This document shows, one piece after another, positions 55,634 to 64,000 of a stretch of DNA of 64,000 nt. A program made the translations under genes and the position numbers. The notes under the pieces were generated by a model that worked only from the letters and a program-made list of their open reading frames with translations, did no database searches and was not told where the DNA came from. The DNA is taken from positions 186,001 through 250,000 of the forward strand of contig NZ_JAHDTI010000001.1 of NCBI RefSeq assembly GCF_018531495.1, given 5' to 3'. Each line of letters begins with the position of its first letter. Position 1 is the stretch's first letter. Source of the DNA: Nonomuraea sediminis. GTDB lineage: Bacteria; Actinomycetota; Actinomycetes; Streptosporangiales; Streptosporangiaceae.

Positions 55634-55649
55634 GTGATTTATGTATCAC
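55634..55649. promoter_or_regulatory. GTGAT-TTATGT-ATCAC palindrome upstream of DUF4239 gene
   Basis: A perfect 5-6-5 inverted repeat about 30 bp upstream of the DUF4239 start and 140 bp before the NAGS-like gene, in a locally AT-rich patch with TTGACT nearby. Candidate operator for either gene. Confidence 0.4.
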
Positions 55650-55791
55650 GCAGAGCAGTCATCTCGCCTGCCGAACAAACAGATGCGCCCGCTGCCCCTG
55701 TTGTCCCAGATGTGGACAGATCTTCCTCTCAGGAACGGCCTGCCGCGCGATCCGTCCAGCCGACGAGCCCGATGCCGGAAATATCAGCACC

Positions 55792-56139
55792 ATGGCCGCC
55801 GTGAATCTCAATGGCCGCAAATTCGTGATGGTGAGCTCGACGGCGAGCGATGTGGATCCCGACGGTCCCACCGAGTTCCTCTACTGGGAGGAGGACGGTC
55901 TCATCTGGGGGAGCTACACCGGCGACACCGTCACCGTCGGCCGCTTCGTCGGCACCAGGGACGACGACCAGATCACGATCTCCTACGTGCACGCCCTCAA
56001 GGAAGGCGGGCGGGCAGGCGGCCAGAGCAGCAGCCGCATCGAGAGGGAGGCCGACGGCCGCCTGCGCCTGGTGGAGGAGTTCCAGTTCGACGGGGACGAC
56101 ACGCAGCATGTCAGTGTCTGCGTGGAGGCGCTCGCCTAG
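55792..56139 (+). CDS. Small NAGS-like (YkuA-type annotated 'n-acetylglutamate synthase') beta-barrel protein
   Basis: A 115-residue protein without signal peptide. MAAVNLNGRKFVMVSSTASDVD, TEFLYWEEDGLIWGSYTGDTVTVGRFVGTRDDDQITISYVHAL and SRIEREADGRLRLVEEFQFDG match a short all-beta family that databases often label 'n-acetylglutamate synthase', though it has no GNAT fold; the label is probably wrong. Function unknown. ATG at 55792 is chosen because homology starts there. It overlaps the convergent Lrp gene by four bases (CTAG). Confidence 0.7.
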   Translation: MAAVNLNGRKFVMVSSTASDVDPDGPTEFLYWEEDGLIWGSYTGDTVTVGRFVGTRDDDQITISYVHALKEGGRAGGQSSSRIEREADGRLRLVEEFQFDGDDTQHVSVCVEALA

Positions 56140-56768
56140 TCCTTCTGCAGGGCGCCGCGACCTTCGGCGGCGCCCACGAAACGCATCTTGCCGAGCGGCA
56201 CCTCGCCCCCGCCGTCCTGGCCTGCCCGCCGTGCCGGGCGCGCGGGGCGCCTGTCGGAGGGCAGCACGTAGGGGCGGTGCAGCACCTCGTCCAGGATGAA
56301 GACCGTCTCGGTGGCCTTGACCGCGGGGATGTTGGCCAGGCGGTCGGTGACCATGGTGTGCACCTCGGCCACGTCCGCGACCCTGACCTGGATCATCGCG
56401 TCGTGCTGGCCGGTCGTGATCGCGCAGTACTCGACCTCGGGCATCCTGGCCAGTTCGGCCCTGAACTGCTTCCACATCTGCTGCCGCACGGTCACGAAGA
56501 TCAGTGCGGTGATGCCGAGCCCGGTGCGCCCGTGGTCGATCTCGGCGGTGAAGCGTTTGATCACTCCGTCCGCGCGCAGCGCCTCGAAGCGGGTGTAGGC
56601 GTTGGCGCGGGAGATGCCCACCCTTTCGGCCAGCGCGGCGATCGAGATCCTGCCGTTCTCGCGCAGGACCTCGAGGATCTTCATATGGATGGCGTCCAGC
56701 TCGAGACCGATGCCGATCCGTCCAGTTTGACCGCCGCCGCCGTTACCATTCCTAGAAATTTCACTCAT
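56136..56768 (-). CDS. Lrp/AsnC-family transcriptional regulator
   Basis: A 210-residue regulator. HTH ~22-75 (LDAIHMKILEVLRENGRISIAALAERVGISRANAYTRFEALRADGVI), then the RAM ligand domain (GITALIFVTVRQQMWKQFRAELARMPEVEYCAITTGQHDAMIQVRVADVAEVHTMV). It is longer than usual, with a C-terminal basic, low-complexity tail after VLHRPYVLPSD. The start is ATG at 56768 with GGAGG five bases upstream (an ATG at 56771 is adjacent). It is divergent from the peptide ABC operon, 108 bp away with phased GGACAA repeats, so it probably regulates uptake in response to an amino acid or peptide. Confidence 0.92.
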   Translation of the reverse strand: MSEISRNGNGGGGQTGRIGIGLELDAIHMKILEVLRENGRISIAALAERVGISRANAYTRFEALRADGVIKRFTAEIDHGRTGLGITALIFVTVRQQMWKQFRAELARMPEVEYCAITTGQHDAMIQVRVADVAEVHTMVTDRLANIPAVKATETVFILDEVLHRPYVLPSDRRPARPARRAGQDGGGEVPLGKMRFVGAAEGRGALQKD

Positions 56769-56826
56769 CATTACCTCCCGCCCCTTTATATCCGTCTTAC
56801 CGAGTGCACAGGACCTGGACACTCTG

Positions 56827-56875
56827 CCGGACAATCCCGGACAACCTTTGGCCAATCGTCCATCTGGAGGACAAT
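56827..56875. promoter_or_regulatory. Helically phased GGACAA repeats, candidate Lrp/AsnC sites
   Basis: GGACAA occurs at 56829, 56839 and 56869, spaced 10 and 30 bp, i.e. on one face of the helix; the first two are within identical CCGGACAA octamers. They lie directly upstream of the substrate-binding protein gene. Lrp-family octamers bind such phased sites. Confidence 0.5.
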
Positions 56876-56876
56876 C

Positions 56877-58457
56877 ATGGCGACCCGCTCGCAGACGGCG
56901 GCTGTGCTGCTCGCCGGTGCACTCGCCCTGGCCGCCTGCGGCAGCGGCGGCGGATCCAAGACCCCCGCCTCCGCGGGCGGTGGCGGCAAGACCCTGGTCA
57001 TCGACACGTCCTTCGACCTGAAGACCGCCGACCCCGGCCGCACCTATGAGCCGACCGGCCTGTTCGTGGACAAGGCCGCCTACGAGACGCTCCTGACCTT
57101 CCAGGGCGCCGACGTGACCAAGCCCGTGCCGCAGCTGGCCGAGTCCTACGAACTGTCCGGCGACGGCAAGACGCTGACGCTCAAGCTGAAGAAGGGCGCG
57201 ACGTTCTCCGACGGCTCGCCGATCACCGCGGACGACGTGGTGTTCTCGCTCACCCGGGTGCGCGACATGAAGGGCACCCCGTCGTTCCTGCTCGACGGCG
57301 TTGACGTGGCCAAGACCGACGACTCCACGGTCACCCTGACCTCGAAGACGGCCAACCCGGCCCTGCCGTACATCCTGCCGAACCCCGCGCTGGGGATCGT
57401 CAACAGCAAGGTCGTCAAGGAGCACGGCGGCACGACCGACGCGCAGGACAAGGCCGAGCAGTACCTCAACTCCGCCTCGGCGGGCTCGGGCCCGTACACG
57501 ATCGACTCGTTCAACGTCAGCAGCCAGGTCGTGCTCAAGGCGAACCCCAAGTACTACGGCACCAAGCCGACCTACGAGAAGGTCGTCATCCGCAACGTCG
57601 AGGCCGCCACGCAGAAGCTGAACGTCCAGCGCGGCGACAGCCAGGTGGCGCTCAACCTGTCGGGCGACCAGATCAAGGGGATGCCGGCCAACCTGACGGT
57701 CAAGAAGACCGCCTCGGCCAACGTCATCTTCCTGCTGGCCAACCAGGACTCGGCCATCAGCAAGACCACGCCGAACGCCAAGTTCGTCGAGGCCGTCCGC
57801 AAGGGCGTCGACTACGCGGGCCTGCTCGAGCTGGCCGGTGAGGGCGCGACGCAGTCGCCCGGCGTGATCCCGTCGCAGCTGCTCGGCGCGCTGCCCGCCG
57901 ACCAGGCGGCCAAGCGCGACGTCGAGGGCGCCAAGAAGGCCCTGGCGGAGAGCGGCGTGTCGAACCCGACGGTCAAGCTGGAGTACCCCAGCGAGCTGAC
58001 CGTCAACGGCCTGTCGTTCCAGCCGCTGGCCGAGCGGATCCAGGCCAACCTCAAGGAGGTCGGCATCACGGTGGACCTGGCGCCCGCCCCGATCACCACG
58101 GCGCTGGACAACTACCGCAACGGCAAGGAGGAGCTGGGCCTGTGGTACTGGGGTCCTGACTACCCGGACCCGAGCGACTACCTGGCCTTCCTGCCCGGCA
58201 AGACCGTCGGCAAGCGGGCCGGCTGGAAGGAAGGCGCGGCCAAGGACATCGAGGCCGCCGGTGAGAAGGCCGCGACGGCGATCGGCGACGACGCCCGCAA
58301 GCAGGCCTACGCCGACGTGCAGACCAAGCTGAACGCCTCCGGCCCGTTCATCCCGCTGATCCAGCCGAGCCAGAACATCGTGACGGCCTCCTCGGTCACG
58401 GGCCTGGAGTACCACCCGGTCTGGACCGTCGACATCGCCTCTCTGGGCGCGCAGTAG
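56877..58457 (+). CDS. ABC transporter substrate-binding lipoprotein, dipeptide/oligopeptide (SBP_bac_5)
   Basis: A 526-residue lipoprotein. Lipobox LALAACGSG (Cys ~22). Family 5 features: YETLLTFQGADVTKPVPQLAESYELSGDGKTLTLKLKKGATFSDGSPITADDVVFSLTRV (signature), ALGIVNSKVV, GSGPYTIDSFN and LGLWYWGPDYPDPSDYLAF (C-terminal ligand lobe). It captures peptides or a related solute outside the cell. GGAGG lies six bases before the ATG. The stop overlaps the permease start (TAGTG). First gene of a five-gene import operon plus an M24 protein. Confidence 0.95.
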   Translation: MATRSQTAAVLLAGALALAACGSGGGSKTPASAGGGGKTLVIDTSFDLKTADPGRTYEPTGLFVDKAAYETLLTFQGADVTKPVPQLAESYELSGDGKTLTLKLKKGATFSDGSPITADDVVFSLTRVRDMKGTPSFLLDGVDVAKTDDSTVTLTSKTANPALPYILPNPALGIVNSKVVKEHGGTTDAQDKAEQYLNSASAGSGPYTIDSFNVSSQVVLKANPKYYGTKPTYEKVVIRNVEAATQKLNVQRGDSQVALNLSGDQIKGMPANLTVKKTASANVIFLLANQDSAISKTTPNAKFVEAVRKGVDYAGLLELAGEGATQSPGVIPSQLLGALPADQAAKRDVEGAKKALAESGVSNPTVKLEYPSELTVNGLSFQPLAERIQANLKEVGITVDLAPAPITTALDNYRNGKEELGLWYWGPDYPDPSDYLAFLPGKTVGKRAGWKEGAAKDIEAAGEKAATAIGDDARKQAYADVQTKLNASGPFIPLIQPSQNIVTASSVTGLEYHPVWTVDIASLGAQ

Positions 58458-59482
58458 TGAAGCACCCCCTGGCACGATTCCTGGTCAGGAGGATCCTCAT
58501 CGCGATCCTCCTGGCCTGGGGCATCACGCTGGTGACGTTCGTGCTCACCAACCTGGTCCCCGGCGACCCGGTGGCCGCCAACCTGGGCCAGCGCGCCCTG
58601 GGCGACCCGGCGATCGTGGCCCAGTGGAGGAGCGAGCACGGCCTGGACAAGCCGCTGTGGCAGCAGTACCTGCTGCACCTGCAGGGGCTGACCCACGGCG
58701 ACCTGGGCATGAGCCAGCAGAGCCACCGGCCGGTCAGCCAGGACCTGGCCGAGTTCGTCCCGGCCACGCTGGAGCTGGCGGGCGCGGCGATCGTCATCTC
58801 GCTGATCCTCGGCGTGGCCTTCGGCGTGATCGCCGCCCTGCGCAGGGACCGCCTGTCGGACCACGCGCTGCGGCTGCTGAGCCTGATCGGGATCTCGGTG
58901 CCGACGTTCTGGCTGGCGCTGGTGGCCTTCTACGTCTTCTTCTACCGGCTGCAGATCACGCCGGGCAGCGGCAGGGTGGACCCTGCGCTCGGCGCTCCCC
59001 CCACCGTGACCGGGCTGACCACGGTCGACGCGCTGCTTGCCGGGCAGTGGGACGTGTTCGCCTCCGCGGTCGGCCACCTGATCACCCCGGCGCTGGTGCT
59101 CGCGCTGTACACGATCGGCCTGCTCACCCGCTTCACCAGGAGCGCGGTGCTGGAGGTGCTGGGTCAGGACTACGTGCGGGCGGCCAGGGCCAAGGGCCTG
59201 CCGCCGCGGGTGATCCTGTTCCGTTACGTGCTGCGCTCGGCGCTGGTGCCCATCATCACGGTCGCGGGCCTGGCCTTCGGTTCGCTGCTGTCGGGCACCG
59301 TGCTGGTCGAGGCGATCTTCGCCTGGCCGGGCGTCGGCCAGTACGCCTACAAGAGCGCCACCACGCTGGACCTGCCCGCCGTGATGGGCGTCGGCCTGGT
59401 GGTCGGCGTGGTCTACCTGGTGATCAACCTGATCGTGGACGTGCTCTACGGCGTGATCGACCCGCGGGTGAGGTTGCAATGA
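58457..59482 (+). CDS. ABC permease, DppB-type
   Basis: A 341-residue membrane protein. N-terminal RRILIAILLAWGITLVTFVLTNLVPGDPV is the DppB/OppB first helix with the PGDP motif; about six TM helices; the EAA loop is DYVRAARAKGLPPRVILFRYVLRSALVPI. The start GTG overlaps the upstream stop by one base. With the next permease it forms the membrane channel. Confidence 0.95.
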   Translation: MKHPLARFLVRRILIAILLAWGITLVTFVLTNLVPGDPVAANLGQRALGDPAIVAQWRSEHGLDKPLWQQYLLHLQGLTHGDLGMSQQSHRPVSQDLAEFVPATLELAGAAIVISLILGVAFGVIAALRRDRLSDHALRLLSLIGISVPTFWLALVAFYVFFYRLQITPGSGRVDPALGAPPTVTGLTTVDALLAGQWDVFASAVGHLITPALVLALYTIGLLTRFTRSAVLEVLGQDYVRAARAKGLPPRVILFRYVLRSALVPIITVAGLAFGSLLSGTVLVEAIFAWPGVGQYAYKSATTLDLPAVMGVGLVVGVVYLVINLIVDVLYGVIDPRVRLQ

Positions 59483-60354
59483 CGGACGACACTCTCGCCA
59501 GGAAGGGCCTGACGCGGTGGCTGCCCGAGGCCTGGCGCCAGCCGCTGGCCATCGCGGGCACGCTCATCGCGCTGGCCTGGCTGGTGATCGCGATCGCGGC
59601 GCCCGCCCTGGCCCCGCACGATCCGCTCGCCCAGGACCTGCCGCGCCTGGCCCCGCCCGGCCCTGGCCACTGGTTCGGCACGGACCAGCTCGGCCGCGAC
59701 ATCCTGTCCAGGATCATGTACGGCGCACGGGTCTCGATCCCGCTCACGCTGCTCCTGGTGGTCCTGTCGGTGCTGGTCGGCGGGCTGCTCGGAGCCGCCG
59801 CCGGATATTTCGGCAAATGGGTGGGCGAAACCATCATGCGCGTGGCGGACCTGGTGTTCGCCTTCCCCACGGTCATCCTGGCGATGGTGGTGGCCGCGGC
59901 GCTCGGCGCGAGCCTGACCAACGCGGTGCTCGCCGTACTCGTGGTGGCCTGGCCCGCCTACGCCCGCGTCACGCGCGGGCTGGTGCTGGGCGTGCGGGAG
60001 CGGGAGTTCGTGCTGAGCGGCCGCCTGCTCGGCTTCTCGGCCTGGCGATCGCTGCGCGTGGACGTGCTGCCCAACGTGACCGGCCCGATCCTGGTGCTGG
60101 CCACGCTCGACATCGGCACCGCGCTGCTGCTGCTGTCCGGCCTGTCGTTCCTCGGCCTGGGCGCCAAGCCGCCGTCCCCCGAGTGGGGCGCGATGGTGGC
60201 CTCCGGCGTCGAGGTGTTCGACAGCTGGTGGGTGGCCACGTTCCCGGGCCTGGCGATCCTGACCGTGGTGCTGGCGTTCAACTTCCTGGGTGACACGCTG
60301 CGCGACGCGCTCGACCCGCGGACGGCCCGGGCCATCAAGGAGCGTGCCCTCTGA
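59479..60354 (+). CDS. ABC permease, DppC-type
   Basis: A 291-residue membrane protein. LAPHDPLAQDLP and HWFGTDQLGRDILSRIMYGARVSI are the DppC/OppC N-terminal signature; the EAA loop is EFVLSGRLLGFSAWRSLRVDVLPNVTGPI; the C-terminus ALDPRTARAIK is typical. ATG overlaps the DppB stop by four bases (ATGA), indicating coupled translation. Confidence 0.95.
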   Translation: MTDDTLARKGLTRWLPEAWRQPLAIAGTLIALAWLVIAIAAPALAPHDPLAQDLPRLAPPGPGHWFGTDQLGRDILSRIMYGARVSIPLTLLLVVLSVLVGGLLGAAAGYFGKWVGETIMRVADLVFAFPTVILAMVVAAALGASLTNAVLAVLVVAWPAYARVTRGLVLGVREREFVLSGRLLGFSAWRSLRVDVLPNVTGPILVLATLDIGTALLLLSGLSFLGLGAKPPSPEWGAMVASGVEVFDSWWVATFPGLAILTVVLAFNFLGDTLRDALDPRTARAIKERAL

Positions 60355-61136
60355 TGCTGAACATCACCGATCTGAAGGTCACGATCCGCGGCAGGGAGAT
60401 CCTGCGCGGCATCGACCTGGCCGTCGAGCCCGGCACCGTGCACGGGCTGGCCGGGGAGAGCGGGTCGGGCAAGACCATGACCGGCCTGGCCGTCCTGGGA
60501 CTGCTGCCGCACGGCGCACGGACGACGGGACGCATCGCGCTCGGCGAGCGCGACCTGCTCGCGCTGTCGCCCAAAGAGCTGAACAAGGTGCGCGGCGGCG
60601 AGGTGGCGATGGTCTTCCAGGACCCGGCCACCAGCCTGCACCCGATGCTGTCGATCGGGAAGCAGCTGACCGAGCACATGCGCCACCACCTGGGCCTGGG
60701 CAAGGCCGAGGCGAAAGCGCGGGCCGTCGAGCTGCTCGGCAAGGTGCGCATCCCTGGCGCCGAGGAGGCCTTCGCGCGCTATCCGCACCAGTTCTCCGGC
60801 GGCATGCGGCAGCGCATCGCGATCGCCATCGCGCTGGCCTGCTCGCCGAAGGTGCTCATCGCCGACGAGCCGACCACGGCGCTGGACGTGACCGTGCAGG
60901 CGGGCATCCTGCGGCTGCTGCGGAGCCTGTGCGACGAGCTGGGGCTGGCGATCGTGCTGGTCACGCACGACCTGGGCGTGATGTCGGCGGTCGCCGACCA
61001 GGTCAGCGTGATGAAGGACGGCCTGGTGGTGGAGACGGGCCCGCGCGCCCAGGTGCTCACGAGCCCGGCCCACGCCTACACCCGCGCCCTGCTCGACTCC
61101 CTGCCCGAGTCGCAGACGACCCAGGAGGGTTCCTGA
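60354..61136 (+). CDS. ABC ATP-binding protein, DppD-type
   Basis: A 260-residue ATPase. Walker [15 protein letters not shown]-loop [13 protein letters not shown], signature [32 protein letters not shown] (signature, Walker B and D-loop), H-loop VTHDLGV. It lacks most of the Cys-containing C-terminal oligopeptide domain present in longer relatives. Its start overlaps the upstream stop (TGATG). A 73-bp spacer with an odd repeat separates it from the second ATPase. Confidence 0.95.
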   Translation: MLNITDLKVTIRGREILRGIDLAVEPGTVHGLAGESGSGKTMTGLAVLGLLPHGARTTGRIALGERDLLALSPKELNKVRGGEVAMVFQDPATSLHPMLSIGKQLTEHMRHHLGLGKAEAKARAVELLGKVRIPGAEEAFARYPHQFSGGMRQRIAIAIALACSPKVLIADEPTTALDVTVQAGILRLLRSLCDELGLAIVLVTHDLGVMSAVADQVSVMKDGLVVETGPRAQVLTSPAHAYTRALLDSLPESQTTQEGS

Positions 61137-61209
61137 TGAGCGAGCGAAGCGAGCGACACATGAAACACAGCTCTCCTTGGAGGCTCATGAGAGCGGCGGA
61201 GCCGGTCTC
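61137..61209. repeat. Repeat-like spacer inside the peptide ABC operon
   Basis: This is the only gap in an otherwise overlapping operon. It contains GAGCGAGCGAAGCGAGCGAC just after the DppD stop, then an AT-richer segment, and CTCATGAG at 61184 repeated at the true start (61207). The GAGCGA-AGCGAGCGA string is one I believe recurs at gene starts in Streptosporangiales (recollection, not searched). It could add a ribosome pause or a second start. Confidence 0.45.
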
Positions 61210-62114
<905 letters not shown>

Positions 62115-62115
<1 letters not shown>

Positions 62116-63092
62116 TGCTGCCGGAGGATCTCACGCGGGTACGCGCCCGCATGCGGGAGGCCGGGATCGACGCCCTGGTGCTGCGTCCCTCCCCCGATTT
62201 CCGCTACCTGGGCGGCCGCGGCGAGGGCTTCCTGGTGCTGACGCTCGAGGCGGGCCCCGCCGAGACCGGCGATCCGGCCGCGCTCGTCCCGGCGGGCGCG
62301 CGCCGGGTGGGCGTCGATCCCGAGATGCGGGTGCGGGAGCTGTTCGGGTTGATGATCGACGCCGAGCTCGTGCCCGCGGCAGCCGTACTGGCGCCGATGC
62401 GGCTGCGCAAGCACCCGCACGAGCTGACGGCGATCGAGCGCGCGGCCGCGGCGGCGGAGGCGGTGCTCGAGCAGGCGCGTCAGCTGGACTGGTTCGGGGC
62501 GACCGAGCGGGCGATGGCGCTCAGGCTGCGGCGGCTGCTGCTGGAGAGCGGCTGCGAGGAGGTGCTGTCGCTGCGGGTCGCGGCGGGCGAGCACACCGCG
62601 CTGGCCGCGCACTCCCCGTCCGAACGGGTGATCAACCCGGGCGACGCGCTGCTGGTGTCGCTGTGCGGGCAGTGGGACGGCTACTGCGCCGAGGTCGGGC
62701 GGGTGTTCGCGGTGGCCGAGCCGCCCGAGGACTTCGAGGCCATGTACTCGGTGGTGCAGTCCGCGCACCACGCGGCCCTGGGCCGGATACGGCACGGCGT
62801 AGCGGCGGCAGAGGTGGCGGCCACCGTCCGCGAGGTGATCGACGGCAGCGGTTATGGGCGGTTCGCGGCCGAGCACGCCGGGCGCGGGGTCGGGCTCGGT
62901 CCGGACGAGGGGCCGCGCCTGGACCCCAGGGCCGAGGGGGACCTGGAGTCCGGGATGACGGTGTGCCTGGAGCCGGCGATCTACGTGCCCGACCTGTTCG
63001 GGGCGCGGATCGCCGACGTGGTGGCGTGCACGCCGTCGGGCCCGCTGCTGCTCACGTCCGGCCCGCCCGAGCTGCGGATCCTCGACCGCTAG
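62115..63092 (+). CDS. M24 'pita-bread' family protein lacking most metal ligands
   Basis: A 325-residue protein with a short creatinase/prolidase N-lobe (VRARMREAGIDALVLRPSPDFRYLGG) and an M24 C-lobe. Alignment by eye to prolidases shows ligand changes: the two Asp of the VDxG...SD motif are Ser and Glu (LVSLCGQWDGYCAEVGRVF), the GHG His is Arg and the next His is Asp (AGRGVGLGPDEGPRL), the EP Glu is kept (VCLEPAIYVP), and the last Glu is Ala (GARIADVVA). Dimetal catalysis is therefore unlikely. It may be a metal-free enzyme, as creatinase is in this fold, or a peptide-binding pseudoenzyme. Translationally coupled to the peptide importer (TGATG), so it should act on, or sense, the imported compound. 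Confidence 0.85.
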
Positions 63093-63178
63093 GCAGGCCA
63101 GCGGGATTCCGGATATGGCGGGCCGTGCGGGGAACGATGGCTGACGCGGGGTGAGGAGCGCGGCCGTCGGGGGGTGTC

Positions 63179-64000
63179 GTGGGCCAGTTCGTGCTGCTGA
63201 TGCTCGTGCTGCTCGGCGCGCTGATCACGGTGCCGCTCGGCGAGCGTTTCGGCGTGCCCTCCCCGGTGCTGATGACACTGCTCGGGATGGTGCTGGCGCT
63301 GCTGCCGTTCGTGCCGAACGTGCAGATCTCACCTGAGCTGGTGCTGCCCCTGCTGCTGCCGCCGCTGCTGTACGCGGCGGCGCAGCGCAGCTCGTGGCGG
63401 CAGTTCGCGGCCAACTGGCAGCCGATCTCGCTGCTGGCCGTGGCGCTGGTGTGCGTGACGACCGTGGCGGTGGCCGTGGTGGCGCACTCGATCGTGCCCG
63501 GCCTGACGCTGGCCGCCGCGACGGCGCTCGGCGCGCTGATCGCGCCGCCCGACCCGGTGGCGGCCACCTCCGTGGCGGGCTCGCTCGGCCTGCCGCGCCG
63601 CATGGTGTCGCTGCTGGAGGGCGAGGGCCTGTTCAACGACGTGACGGCGATCGTGCTGTACCACGTGGCGGTCGCGGCCGTCGTGTCCGGCACGTTCTCC
63701 TGGCCTGAGGCGATCGGCACGTTCGTGCTGTCGGCGGTCGTGGCCGTGGCCGTCGGGTTCGCCGTGGGGTGGGCGGCGGACAAGCTCATGGCGTTGCTCG
63801 GCGACGCCACGCTGCAGATCGGGCTGTCGCTGCTGGTGCCGTTCGTCAGCTACGTCGCCGCCGACCAGTTGCACGGCTCGGGCGTGCTCGCCGTCCTGAC
63901 GACCGCGTTCTACCTGGGCGAGCGCACCTGGGACGCCGACGACGTGTACGGGCGCTTCGCCGGGCGCGCGTTCTGGGAGGTCGTCGACACCATGGTGACC
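63179..64000 (+). CDS. Na+/H+ antiporter, CPA1/NhaP family, 5' part
   Basis: Open to the window edge (274 codons). Hydrophobic helices from the first residues (FVLLMLVLLGALITVPLGERFGVPSPVLMTLLGMVLALLPF). Core motifs: LLPPLLYAAAQRSSWRQF, LGALIAPPDPVAATSVAGSLGLPRRMVSLLEGEGLFNDVTAIVLY (ion-site Asp in PPDP and the GExxxND motif), FVSYVAADQLHGSGVLAVLTTAFYLG. It exchanges Na+ or K+ for H+ across the membrane. GTG at 63179 is the most upstream start that keeps the first helix. Gene is incomplete on the right. Confidence 0.92.
   Translation, partial: MGQFVLLMLVLLGALITVPLGERFGVPSPVLMTLLGMVLALLPFVPNVQISPELVLPLLLPPLLYAAAQRSSWRQFAANWQPISLLAVALVCVTTVAVAVVAHSIVPGLTLAAATALGALIAPPDPVAATSVAGSLGLPRRMVSLLEGEGLFNDVTAIVLYHVAVAAVVSGTFSWPEAIGTFVLSAVVAVAVGFAVGWAADKLMALLGDATLQIGLSLLVPFVSYVAADQLHGSGVLAVLTTAFYLGERTWDADDVYGRFAGRAFWEVVDTMVT

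Overview
The window is chromosomal DNA from a high-GC filamentous actinomycete. Most genes have G/C-rich third positions. A WhiB protein, an AfsR-type SARP regulator, two one-pass Ser/Thr kinases, F420/LLM-type flavoenzymes and many family-35-like carbohydrate-binding modules (CBM35) together suggest the order Streptosporangiales (Nonomuraea or Streptosporangium-like). That placement is inference; no rRNA or tRNA gene was seen.

Layout. 1-5.8 kb: the 5' 4.26 kb of a very large secreted DNRLRE/Ig/LamG protein that runs off the left edge, followed by a decayed IS66 transposase. 5.9-12.9 kb: housekeeping and small-molecule enzymes (VOC protein, epoxide hydrolase divergent from a WYL regulator, thioesterase, 6-phosphogluconate dehydrogenase, HAD phosphatase, NAD(P)H-binding protein, LLM oxidoreductase). 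12.9-14.3 kb: an intact tnpB beside a divergent tnpA stub. 14.3-26.8 kb: a PemK-like protein, FAD and PPOX-type enzymes, an AfsR-like regulator divergent from an MFS exporter, a carboxylesterase, and two TetR/SDR pairs with clear palindromic operators. 26.8-27.7 kb: two gene fragments, WhiB, and a 47-residue Gly/Cys/Trp/Arg-rich peptide gene with its own ribosome site, leader hairpin and terminator. 28-41 kb: pirin, two receptor-like kinases, a lipoprotein, a three-gene terpene/ketone-type catabolic operon, a TIGR03118 protein, a cell-wall-hydrolase-like protein, and a His-rich DUF4396 protein behind a CsoR-like operator.

41.2-53.9 kb is a polysaccharide-degradation island. Four enzymes (GH95-like, jelly-roll lyase-like, GH29-like, GH27) form a tight leftward operon. 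An AA12-like PQQ dehydrogenase lies upstream of them, and a GH105 enzyme faces the other way across a shared 259-bp control region with four palindromes. All six secreted proteins carry the same CBM35-like module, nine copies in all, some about 90% identical in DNA. The enzyme set fits removal of fucose and galactose side groups and of unsaturated uronates from an acidic, fucosylated or galactosylated polysaccharide (inference). No transporter or regulator lies inside the island.

54-64 kb: two membrane or secreted proteins of unknown role, a small NAGS-like protein, then an Lrp/AsnC regulator divergent from a five-gene dipeptide/oligopeptide ABC operon that ends in an M24 'pita-bread' protein lacking most metal ligands, and finally the start of a Na+/H+ antiporter.

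Best candidates for undescribed biology: the GGGC-repeat micropeptide next to WhiB, the nine-module CBM35 island, the metal-ligand-less M24 protein tied to a peptide importer, and a hairpin repeat family placed between convergent genes.
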